A DNA stretch of 64,000 nt from DASVNK01 sp036383895 (GTDB lineage: Bacteria > Verrucomicrobiota > Verrucomicrobiia > Limisphaerales > SXQI01). The stretch spans positions 1 to 64,000 of the forward strand of contig DASVNK010000035.1 of the NCBI GenBank assembly GCA_036383895.1. Direction: 5' to 3'. The stretch's first letter is position 1. Each line of letters begins with the position of its first letter. Under the pieces are notes generated by a model. That model searched no databases, had not been told where the DNA came from, and saw only the letters and a list, made by a program, of their open reading frames with translations. Below, in pieces: positions 17,668 through 24,935 of the stretch. The translations under genes and the position numbers were made by a program.

Positions 17668-18828
17668 TTACAATTTCAAAAACGCACTGATCGCTTCAAC
17701 CACTTCGGCAAGCTGGTTCGATTGCAGTTCCGGATAGATCGGGATGCTGATGACTTCCTGGGCCAGCCTGGAGGCAATGGGGCATGAGACCTTCGCGTTG
17801 CCCTCTTGCACAAACTGGGCGAAACATTCCTGCTCGTGCATCGGCACTGGGTAATAAATCTCCGTTCCGATCCCGCGGTCGGTCAGATGTTTCTTGAAGG
17901 CATCGCGGCGGCCTGCGCCGGGCAATCGCAATGTGTACTGGTTCCAGATGTGATCACACTTCGGCTGCGCCACGGGCAAAATCATTTTGGCATTCGAATC
18001 GCCTTCGCTCGCCAGGGCCACTCCCGGCAGTTTGCTCAATTTCTCGGTGTAAAACCCGGCGTTTGCTTTCCGGCGCGTGGTATATTCACCGTAATGCGGC
18101 AGTTTTACGCGCAGGAACGCGGCCTGGATGGAATCCAAACGGAAGTTCGCGCCGACGAGCTTGTGATAATATTTTGGCTTGGATCCGTGTGTCCGCAGCA
18201 AGCGCGCTTTTTCCGCGAGCGCATCGTCGCTGGAGACCACCATGCCGGCATCGCCGAGCGCGCCGAGGTTTTTTGACGGGAAGAAGCTATACGTGCCGAA
18301 TGTACCGATGCTGCCCACCTGTCGGCCGGCATATTTAGCGCCGAGCGATTGCGCGCCGTCTTCGATCACGGCGAGGTTGTGTTTGCGGGCCAGGTCCATC
18401 ACCGCGTCCATCTCCGCACTTTGCCCGAACAGGTGCACCGGGATGATCGCTTTCGTTTTCGACGTTACTTTTCGCGCCGCATCCGCCACATCCAAGTTGA
18501 AGGTCAGCGGATCGGCATCCACAAAAACCGGCGTCGCACCGGCTCGCGCCACGCAGCCCGCCGTCGCGAAAAACGTGAACGTCGGGCACAGTACTTCGTC
18601 GCCCGGCCCGATACCGAGGGCCATCAGCGCCAGCAGAATCGCATCCGTGCCGGACGACACGCCGATGGCATTTTTCGCGCCGGCGAATTTTGCGACTTCC
18701 GCTTCAAACGCGGTCACGTCTGGCCCCATGATAAATTGGCCGGAGCGCAGCACGCGGGTAAAAGCTTCGGTTAATCCAGCCTCAAGTGGGAGGTTCTGGG
18801 CATTAACATCGAGTAATGGTACAGGCAT
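17668..18828 (-). CDS. wbpE: DegT/DnrJ/EryC1 aminotransferase, probably WbpE
   Basis: 386 residues from ATG at 18828. PLP-dependent fold-type I sugar aminotransferase: AIGVSSGTDAILLALMALG, CPTFTFFATAGCVARAG, the VIEDGAQSLGAKY motif, and the Schiff-base lysine in FFPSKNLGALGDAGMV. A C-terminal GTEIYYPVPMHEQECF segment is typical of the family. WbpE transfers an amino group from glutamate to the 3-keto sugar made by WbpB, giving the UDP-GlcNAc(3NH2)A intermediate. The assignment follows from adjacency to wbpD (23 bases) and wbpB. General DegT homologues act on other keto sugars, so substrate is inferred from context. Confidence 0.9.
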   Translation of the reverse strand: MPVPLLDVNAQNLPLEAGLTEAFTRVLRSGQFIMGPDVTAFEAEVAKFAGAKNAIGVSSGTDAILLALMALGIGPGDEVLCPTFTFFATAGCVARAGATPVFVDADPLTFNLDVADAARKVTSKTKAIIPVHLFGQSAEMDAVMDLARKHNLAVIEDGAQSLGAKYAGRQVGSIGTFGTYSFFPSKNLGALGDAGMVVSSDDALAEKARLLRTHGSKPKYYHKLVGANFRLDSIQAAFLRVKLPHYGEYTTRRKANAGFYTEKLSKLPGVALASEGDSNAKMILPVAQPKCDHIWNQYTLRLPGAGRRDAFKKHLTDRGIGTEIYYPVPMHEQECFAQFVQEGNAKVSCPIASRLAQEVISIPIYPELQSNQLAEVVEAISAFLKL

Positions 18829-18851
18829 AATTTGATATTCTCTGATCTTTC

Positions 18852-19514
18852 TTACGCGGCGGCGCGGGCTTTGTACTCGTCGTACTTCACCGAACCTACG
18901 CGCAACGCATCTGGCAACGGACTTTCTTCATCAAGGTCCAGGCAGCGCAATACACCCGGCGTTTTCTCCTCGTAGCGATACCCGCTCTCGGGACAAGTCA
19001 AGATCCCCTTCCCTTTCAAACGATGACCGTGGCGGCTCATCCATCCAGCGTGCCGCGCCGGCACTCCCACCATCAGTGCATAATCCGGCACGTCTTTCGT
19101 CACGACGGCGCCCGCGGAAATGAAAGCGTAGCGGCCGATCGTGATGCCGCACACAATCGTCGCGTTCGCACCGATCGTTGCCCCGCGGCGGATCACCGTT
19201 TTTTCGTACAAGGAATGACGATTCACCTGCGAGCGTGGGTTCGTCACATTCGTCAGCACGCACGAGGGACCCAGGAAAACGTCGTCTTCAATCACCGTGC
19301 CGGTATAGATCGCCACGTTGTTCTGCACCTTCACGTTGTTGCCGATCGTCACGCCGCCGGAGACCATCGTGTTCTGGCCGAAGATGCAATCAGTCCCAAT
19401 TCGTGCGTTCGCGCAGATATGTGCGAAGTGCCAGACTTTCGTCCGTGCGCCGATCTCCGTCGGTGCATCGATCACCGCGGTGGCATGCGCAAAATATGGA
19501 AGCTGCGAACTCAT
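18852..19514 (-). CDS. wbpD: Left-handed beta-helix N-acetyltransferase, probably WbpD
   Basis: 220 residues. Hexapeptide-repeat structure is visible from about residue 15 to 150 (APTEIGARTKVWHFAHICAN, GGVTIGNNVKVQNNVAIYTG, RRGATIGANATIVCGITIG, FISAGAVVTKDVPDYALMVG). The tail has CPESGYRYEEKTPG and LRCLDLDEESPLPDA, as in WbpD-like proteins. The predicted reaction is acetyl-CoA-dependent acetylation of the 3-amino group of UDP-GlcNAc(3NH2)A. The gene is 18 bases after the wbpB stop and 23 bases before wbpE, matching the order of the pathway. Confidence 0.9.
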   Translation of the reverse strand: MSSQLPYFAHATAVIDAPTEIGARTKVWHFAHICANARIGTDCIFGQNTMVSGGVTIGNNVKVQNNVAIYTGTVIEDDVFLGPSCVLTNVTNPRSQVNRHSLYEKTVIRRGATIGANATIVCGITIGRYAFISAGAVVTKDVPDYALMVGVPARHAGWMSRHGHRLKGKGILTCPESGYRYEEKTPGVLRCLDLDEESPLPDALRVGSVKYDEYKARAAA

Positions 19515-19532
19515 CGTCTTGGGTTTCGAAAA

Positions 19533-20531
19533 TTATTGGATCTCACTCAGCAACACCGGCCGGCCGTTCAGCTGCAACGAGACCTGGCAGGCTTGCAGCA
19601 CTTTGAGCACGCGAATCCCGCACTCCGCGTTGGTCAGCGGCTGTTTCCGCTCACTTACGCACTCGAGAAAATGTTCGCATTCTTTGCGCAACGGTTCGTC
19701 CGCTGAGAGTTCCGCCGCATCCGCCGCGCCTTTCTGCAGGATCGGCTGGCGTCCGGCCATTTCCACGCGCTGATCGTAAATCATCAGCTTCTCTTCCTTG
19801 GCAACGTCGTTGAACACCGCCATCTTTTCTGTGCCCACCACCACCAGCTTCTGTTCTTTGAACGGATTCAGCCAGCTCACGAAGATATGGGCGCGTTGCC
19901 CCCAGGGGAAATGCAGGCAGGACACCGTCGTATCTTGCAGGTTCGGCGTCAAATAGCTTCCGCCGACGCAGGTGACTTCGATCGGCATTGCCCCGAACAA
20001 TCGCAGGATCACCGCCACGTCGTGTGGCGCGAAACTCCACAAGGCGTTCTCTTCAATGCGGACCTTGCCGAAATTCAATCGGTTCGAGTAGATGTAATTC
20101 ACTTTGCCCAACTCGCCCGCGCTAATCATCTCCCGCAGCTTCAATACCGCCGGATGATACTCCAGCAGATGGCCCACCATCAGGATGCGGCCATGCTTCT
20201 CCGCGGCTTGCTGCATCTCCACTCCCTGTTGATAGGTCATTGCCAGTGGTTTTTCCACGAGCAGATCGAACCCCGCCACCAGCGCCTTCAACGCGAGCGG
20301 ATGATGCGTCTCCGCGGGCGTGGCCAGCACCAGCGCCTGGATATCTTTGCGCGCGAAGACCGCGTCGAAGTCCGCGCAGGTTTCAACTCCCGGCGCAATC
20401 TGCGCGGCCCGCTGACGTCCGCTTTCGGACGGATCGCATACCAGGCGCAGTGCCCCGAGTTGGTAAAAGTTTCGAACGAGGTTCTGGCCCCAATATCCGC
20501 AGCCAAGAACCGCTACTGTAGGTAGTGGCAT
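19533..20531 (-). CDS. wbpB: Gfo/Idh/MocA-family oxidoreductase, probably WbpB
   Basis: 332 residues. The N terminus PTVAVLGCGYWGQNLVRNFY is a Rossmann NAD(H)-binding site; VLATPAETHHPLALKAL, LLVEKPLAMTYQQG with the catalytic-region EKP motif, and GHLLEYHPAVLKLREMI follow. C-terminal residues form the usual alpha/beta substrate domain. WbpB oxidises the 3-hydroxyl of UDP-GlcNAcA, working with the WbpE aminotransferase. Substrate assignment comes from the operon. A 104-base gap without a recognisable gene separates it from wbpA upstream, the longest gap inside the pathway genes. Confidence 0.88.
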   Translation of the reverse strand: MPLPTVAVLGCGYWGQNLVRNFYQLGALRLVCDPSESGRQRAAQIAPGVETCADFDAVFARKDIQALVLATPAETHHPLALKALVAGFDLLVEKPLAMTYQQGVEMQQAAEKHGRILMVGHLLEYHPAVLKLREMISAGELGKVNYIYSNRLNFGKVRIEENALWSFAPHDVAVILRLFGAMPIEVTCVGGSYLTPNLQDTTVSCLHFPWGQRAHIFVSWLNPFKEQKLVVVGTEKMAVFNDVAKEEKLMIYDQRVEMAGRQPILQKGAADAAELSADEPLRKECEHFLECVSERKQPLTNAECGIRVLKVLQACQVSLQLNGRPVLLSEIQ

Positions 20532-20635
20532 TTAAATGAGTTTGCGCAACCGCGACCGATCGCGCGTTAACGAGGTGGGACTTAAACGAGCCGAGTTGAA
20601 CTCAGTAGAAATTCAGCATGTGCGGAGGCGGGTGG

Positions 20636-21922
20636 TTACGCCTTGTAAATGCGCGCGGTCGGGCTTGGCACCTGCGTCATGATATTGCGGGTGTCCACAA
20701 TCAGCTTCGCCCAGTTCCCAAGCTCCTTGTAATTAACCGCGTCGTGCGCGGTGGAAATCAGCACGGCGTCGAACTTCGAAATGAGATTCTTGTCCCACGC
20801 GATCGACTTGATGCCGGCCCAATGTCCATGTTCGCGGGTCATCCGGATTACCGGCACGAACGGATCATAATAGGAAAGCTCCGCGCCGCGCTCCTTCAAT
20901 AAGTCCATCAGCACGTAGGTCGGCGATTCGCGGTCGTCGTCCACGTTTGCTTTGTAGGAAAGGCCCACCAGCAGGATCTTGCTGCCGTTCACCGGCTTCT
21001 TGTCGCCGTTCAGCGCTTCAGCAACTTTGCGCACGACGTGGTGCGGCATTGCGGTGTTTACTTCGCCGGCCAGTTCGATGAACCGTGTGTTCTGGCCGTA
21101 CTCACGCGCTTTCCAGGTCAGGTAAAATGGATCGATCGGGATGCAATGCCCGCCCAGGCCGGGCCCAGGATAAAACGCCATGAAGCCGAACGGCTTCGTT
21201 TTCGCGGCGTTGATCACTTCCCAGACATCGATGCCCATCGCCTCGTAAACGACTTTTAATTCGTTCACCAATGCGATGTTTACGCCGCGGAAAATGTTTT
21301 CGAGCAGTTTGGTGGCTTCGGCCGCGCGGCAGGATGATACCGGGACGAGCGTCTTCAACGCTTTTCCGTAAAGTTCCTTCGCGCGTTCCAAACATTTTGG
21401 CGTGTAGCCGCCGATTACTTTTGGGATCGTGGCCACCACGCTGTGCGGGTTGCCGGGGTCTTCGCGTTCCGGCGAAAAGGCCAAATGAAAATCAGTGCCA
21501 GCTTTTAGGCCGGATCCCTTCTCCAGCACATCCTTAAGGTCCTCGTCCGTGGTGCCGGGATAGGTCGTTGATTCGAGCACTACCAGGATTCCGGGATGCA
21601 GGTGCGGCGCGATCGCCTGGCCCGTCTTGATGATGTAGGAAATATCGGGCTCGCGATTTTTATTCAGCGGCGTCGGCACGCAGATCACCACTGCGTCGAC
21701 CTTGCGCACGTTGCTGAAGTCCGTCGATGCGGCAAAGCTCTTGTTCGCCAGTGCCTGGGCGATCGTCGTGCTTTCGATATGCTTGATGTAACTCCGGCCC
21801 GCGTTGATCGCATTCACCTTCTCGGTGTCGATGTCCAGCCCGAGCACATTCACGCCCGATCGCGCAAACTGCAGCGACAACGGCAATCCCACATACCCAA
21901 GTCCAACAATCGCAATATTCAT
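20636..21922 (-). CDS. wbpA: UDP-N-acetylglucosamine 6-dehydrogenase (WbpA/nucleotide-sugar dehydrogenase)
   Basis: 428 residues with NAD-binding MNIAIVGLGYVGLPLSLQFA, GLDIDTEKVNAINAG, STTYPGTTDEDLKDVLE, FSPEREDPGN, and the active-site segment PGPGLGGHCIPIDPFYL with the catalytic cysteine. C-terminal SYKANVDDDRESPT completes the family pattern. It converts UDP-GlcNAc to UDP-GlcNAcA with 2 NAD+, the first step of the WbpABEDI route. It could also act on UDP-ManNAc (WecC), but wbpB, wbpD and wbpE homologues argue for WbpA. Its ATG overlaps the stop of the GbsR-type regulator (ATGA at 21919-21922), implying translational coupling. Confidence 0.92.
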   Translation of the reverse strand: MNIAIVGLGYVGLPLSLQFARSGVNVLGLDIDTEKVNAINAGRSYIKHIESTTIAQALANKSFAASTDFSNVRKVDAVVICVPTPLNKNREPDISYIIKTGQAIAPHLHPGILVVLESTTYPGTTDEDLKDVLEKGSGLKAGTDFHLAFSPEREDPGNPHSVVATIPKVIGGYTPKCLERAKELYGKALKTLVPVSSCRAAEATKLLENIFRGVNIALVNELKVVYEAMGIDVWEVINAAKTKPFGFMAFYPGPGLGGHCIPIDPFYLTWKAREYGQNTRFIELAGEVNTAMPHHVVRKVAEALNGDKKPVNGSKILLVGLSYKANVDDDRESPTYVLMDLLKERGAELSYYDPFVPVIRMTREHGHWAGIKSIAWDKNLISKFDAVLISTAHDAVNYKELGNWAKLIVDTRNIMTQVPSPTARIYKA

Positions 21923-22458
21923 TCTTTGATGTTCAAAAGTTTTTCCGCCACCGGCCCAATTCCCTGCACTTTCTCGTGGAACCGCACCAGTGTTCGTAAC
22001 CGCTCACTGCAAAACTTGAACTCCGGCCCGCTCACCGATCCGCGTTCCACATCCCGCTCCAACTCCGAAAAGATTCCAGCCAGCTTTCGTTCAGATGCAT
22101 TCAGCCGCGGCTTTACAAATTCGGCGTAACTCGCCCGCAGCAACTGGCTCAGATCGTCCACCGCTTCGTAATGGTCCCGTCTGTCTCCCGGGACCCATAC
22201 CTGCCGGATCGCACCCCAGTTCGCCAGGTGACGAGCCCCCATGCTTGCACTGCCTTTGCTGATCGACAAGCGCTTTACCATATCGTCCAGCGACAGCGCT
22301 TTATCCGACAGATACAGCAACCCAAAAATTTGACCGGCTGAACGCGGCAAGCCTAATAACTGGAACAGCCCCCCGGCCGCCTCCACCATCTCTATGCGCG
22401 CGTGGGACTCGATCCCCGTGCGGCCTGCATCTGCCTTTTTGGAATGGTCTTTTGACAC
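21919..22458 (-). CDS. GbsR/MarR-type winged-helix regulator, first gene of the polysaccharide operon
   Basis: 179 residues from GTG at 22458. A winged helix is visible at about residues 40-100 (GQIFGLLYLSDKALSLDDMV, then RLSISKGSASMGARHLANWG as the recognition region and QVWVPGDRRDHYEA as the wing), followed by helices likely used for dimerisation. This fits the GbsR subgroup of MarR-like proteins. It is cotranslated with wbpA by a 4-base overlap. A perfect 9-bp inverted repeat at 22512-22532, 54 bases before the start, is a good candidate for its own operator. Autoregulation of the whole polysaccharide operon is the likely role; effector unknown. Confidence 0.85.
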   Translation of the reverse strand: MSKDHSKKADAGRTGIESHARIEMVEAAGGLFQLLGLPRSAGQIFGLLYLSDKALSLDDMVKRLSISKGSASMGARHLANWGAIRQVWVPGDRRDHYEAVDDLSQLLRASYAEFVKPRLNASERKLAGIFSELERDVERGSVSGPEFKFCSERLRTLVRFHEKVQGIGPVAEKLLNIKE

Positions 22459-22511
22459 TTCGTGCCGGTCGATTCGGCGCCGTTATCTGCTCTGGCGCGG
22501 ATCTACAAAGA

Positions 22512-22532
22512 CAATTCGTTCAAAACGAATTG
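22512..22532. promoter_or_regulatory. Perfect inverted repeat, candidate operator of the polysaccharide operon
   Basis: CAATTCGTT (22512-22520), spacer CAA, AACGAATTG (22524-22532): a perfect 9-bp dyad with a 3-base spacer in the 213-base gap upstream of the GbsR-type gene. Its size (21 bp) fits a winged-helix dimer site. AT-rich sequence surrounds it, as expected for a promoter, but I cannot assign -10 and -35 boxes with confidence. The same dyad could form a hairpin in the leader RNA; no T run follows on the coding strand. Confidence 0.6.
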
Positions 22533-22671
22533 AAACCAATAAACTAAATCGACGCCAAGCATTTTGTATACCACTGGAGAAAATGGAAGTTTTTGCCGTT
22601 CCGAAAATGGAAAATGGCTGCGCCTCAACGTCCCTCGCTTAGGCGCCCCGGTTAAACCCCTCACGGTAAAC

Positions 22672-24753
22672 CTACTCCAGTTCCTGCCGTATCCGAAAGA
22701 AGAGCATTCCTAAGCCTGCATCAGTCGTGATCCCGACCGGCGGATCGCCCGGATTCAGCAGCCGCGCCAACCTCCAGGTGACCAGGTCGGAACTGCTTTC
22801 AAGGACGGCGCTCGCGGACAGGTGCTCCGGTTCAATCCAGAGCCTCCCCTGTTGCCACTGGCTTAACAATCGTGGCTGGAGTGGCTGGAATGTCGGGGTT
22901 TGATTCAAGGCGAGGACATATTCGCCACGGGCATTCTGGTATCCGGCCACTGCGATGCGATACTCTGTGCCGGCGGTGGCATAAAAGACCACGACGCTCG
23001 TGGGCGGACTCGCGGGATCGTCGTCGTTCGCCGCGATCGCTATCAGGTTAGTCAACGAGTTGCCGGTATACACGGCGAGGATGGTGTCGAAATCGCTGGT
23101 GCGGGTCGAAATGGAGACCAGACCGTTCGTCAGAGCAACCCAGCGAAACCAGACGGAGGCGCCATTTGTTTTTCCGGTGTGCAGCGGTTCTCCCGGCTCG
23201 CGAGTTGCACTTAGATTGAAACCGTTCGTCGGGAGTTGCGCTCCGGTGAGAACGGTGGCTGCCGCAAATGCGTCGTTTTGGGGTGCTGTGCTTACGCCGG
23301 AAACTCGCAACCGCACCTGCCCTTCCGCTCCGTTGAACCCGTCCACCGCGATGTAGTATGACACAAAAGGCGTCGGTACAAACGTCACCTCGCTCGCTCG
23401 ATTGGTCGCTGCCGTATCGTCATTAGCCGCGATGAGGCGCAGGTCCGCCATGCTCGGCGGGCCTGGCTTGTATCCAAAATAGTTCGTCGTGTACAGCGCC
23501 AGCAACGTGTCGATGCTGCTCCCCGTGGTGGTGATCGTGATCGCGTTGTTATTCTGCGCGATCAGTCTCCACCAAAGCGATGCACCGCCCGGGTTCCCCG
23601 CATGGGCCGGCTCCAGCGCCTCCTTGGTTGCAGAAGTGTTCGTCGTCTGGACGAATGCACTCATGCTAATCATTGTGGCGGAGGCCAAAATGTCGTTCAC
23701 CGGTGCTGGCCCAGGCGAATAAAAGCGCGTCCGCAATCGGGCTGTTCCAGAGACGCCCTCGCGCCCGTCTACCGCGATGTAATAAACCTGCCCTGGCAGC
23801 GTGGAGAATTTTACGAGGCTCGCCGTTCCGATCTCCAGGCCATCGTCATTCGCCGCGACTAAAATGAGATTCGTAAACGTGACCGGTGCGTTCGTTGCAG
23901 AAAGCCTGTAAACCGCCAGCACCGTATCGAAACTGCTGCCGATCGTATCGATCACCGCCGTTCCAGCGCCTCCTGTATTTCTCCATCCCCACCAAATGGA
24001 TTTTCCACCGGCCACCCCCGCGTGCACAGGTTCTCCCTTCTGTCGCGTCGCGCCGGTCGTGCTGGCGCTCACGTTCACGCTTCCGGTCTCGATCGGCAGA
24101 TCGCGGCTCAAATCATCCCGCGACGCGTTGACCACAATAAATGTGGGCGTAGAGATACTCGATTTTAGACCTCCCATGTTATCGATCACTTCGGCGTAGA
24201 GGTAAAAAATCCCGCTGTTCGGAGGAGTGAAAGGAATTTCTGCGGCTGCCTCTGCCGTCCGCGGCGCCCGCTCTCCCACCCATTGTCCGCCATTCCACAG
24301 GCGAATGATTTCGACCGTTCCATCTAGGTCTCGCGCTCTGATCCTGATCGGTATCTCTTCCAGCGAATTGTATTCGGCCTGCACCGGAGCAACCTCCACT
24401 TCTGGAAGCAGGTTGCCGACAATCCTCAACACCGCCGGCGCGCTCTCGGAGCCCCAACGGTCCGTCGCCACCGCTCGAAATTCGTTGGTTCCGGGCAGAA
24501 TAAACACGCTCGCTGAAAAGGACGCGTTGGTGCTGCTGGCCACTTCATTCGTCCCGCTAAACACCCGCACCTCGCGCAGGTCTCCGTTCGCATCCGCCGC
24601 CGACACTGTGATCGTGTAGAACTCATTGGCGTGGACCCACGGAATTCGATCAAAATCGAACCGGAGCGAAACGGTCGGTGGATCATTGATAATGCCGCGC
24701 GCCGCCATGTGCGTGAGGATTGCTACAAGCAGCGTGAAAATGATGCGTGCCAT
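22672..24753 (-). CDS. Secreted protein with three tandem PPC-like beta domains
   Basis: 693 residues, ATG at 24753, with a signal peptide (MARIIFTLLVAILTHMAARG). The first ~210 residues contain Ig/cadherin-like stretches (ITVSAADANGDLREVRVFSG, PIRIRARDLDGTVEIIRLWN). Then three clear repeats of about 125 residues follow, each with a GEP.HAG or LEPAHAG motif, SxWWxW-like aromatic core, SSFDTVLAVY or variant, a calcium-site-like AANDD, and YYIAVDG. These resemble bacterial pre-peptidase C-terminal (PPC) domains. The end carries a SSSDLVTWR...MLFFRIRQ module shared with other proteins here. No catalytic domain is visible; probably a cell-surface or secreted binding protein. Confidence 0.8.
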   Translation of the reverse strand: MARIIFTLLVAILTHMAARGIINDPPTVSLRFDFDRIPWVHANEFYTITVSAADANGDLREVRVFSGTNEVASSTNASFSASVFILPGTNEFRAVATDRWGSESAPAVLRIVGNLLPEVEVAPVQAEYNSLEEIPIRIRARDLDGTVEIIRLWNGGQWVGERAPRTAEAAAEIPFTPPNSGIFYLYAEVIDNMGGLKSSISTPTFIVVNASRDDLSRDLPIETGSVNVSASTTGATRQKGEPVHAGVAGGKSIWWGWRNTGGAGTAVIDTIGSSFDTVLAVYRLSATNAPVTFTNLILVAANDDGLEIGTASLVKFSTLPGQVYYIAVDGREGVSGTARLRTRFYSPGPAPVNDILASATMISMSAFVQTTNTSATKEALEPAHAGNPGGASLWWRLIAQNNNAITITTTGSSIDTLLALYTTNYFGYKPGPPSMADLRLIAANDDTAATNRASEVTFVPTPFVSYYIAVDGFNGAEGQVRLRVSGVSTAPQNDAFAAATVLTGAQLPTNGFNLSATREPGEPLHTGKTNGASVWFRWVALTNGLVSISTRTSDFDTILAVYTGNSLTNLIAIAANDDDPASPPTSVVVFYATAGTEYRIAVAGYQNARGEYVLALNQTPTFQPLQPRLLSQWQQGRLWIEPEHLSASAVLESSSDLVTWRLARLLNPGDPPVGITTDAGLGMLFFRIRQELE

Positions 24754-24935
24754 AAGTTCAGCCTTCTGATTGTTAGCTCTTTCCGAACTATGTAGTTGTT
24801 GTTTCCAACGGGTTGAGGGGCTTTTAGCAGAGGCTGTGCCGGAGAACAGGGCTTGGCGCGGTGTGTGTAACGCTCGCGGTTGCTGAATTTGGCGGTGCGG
24901 CTAGTATCGCGCGCGAGTGCCCGAGCTTTCTTGCT

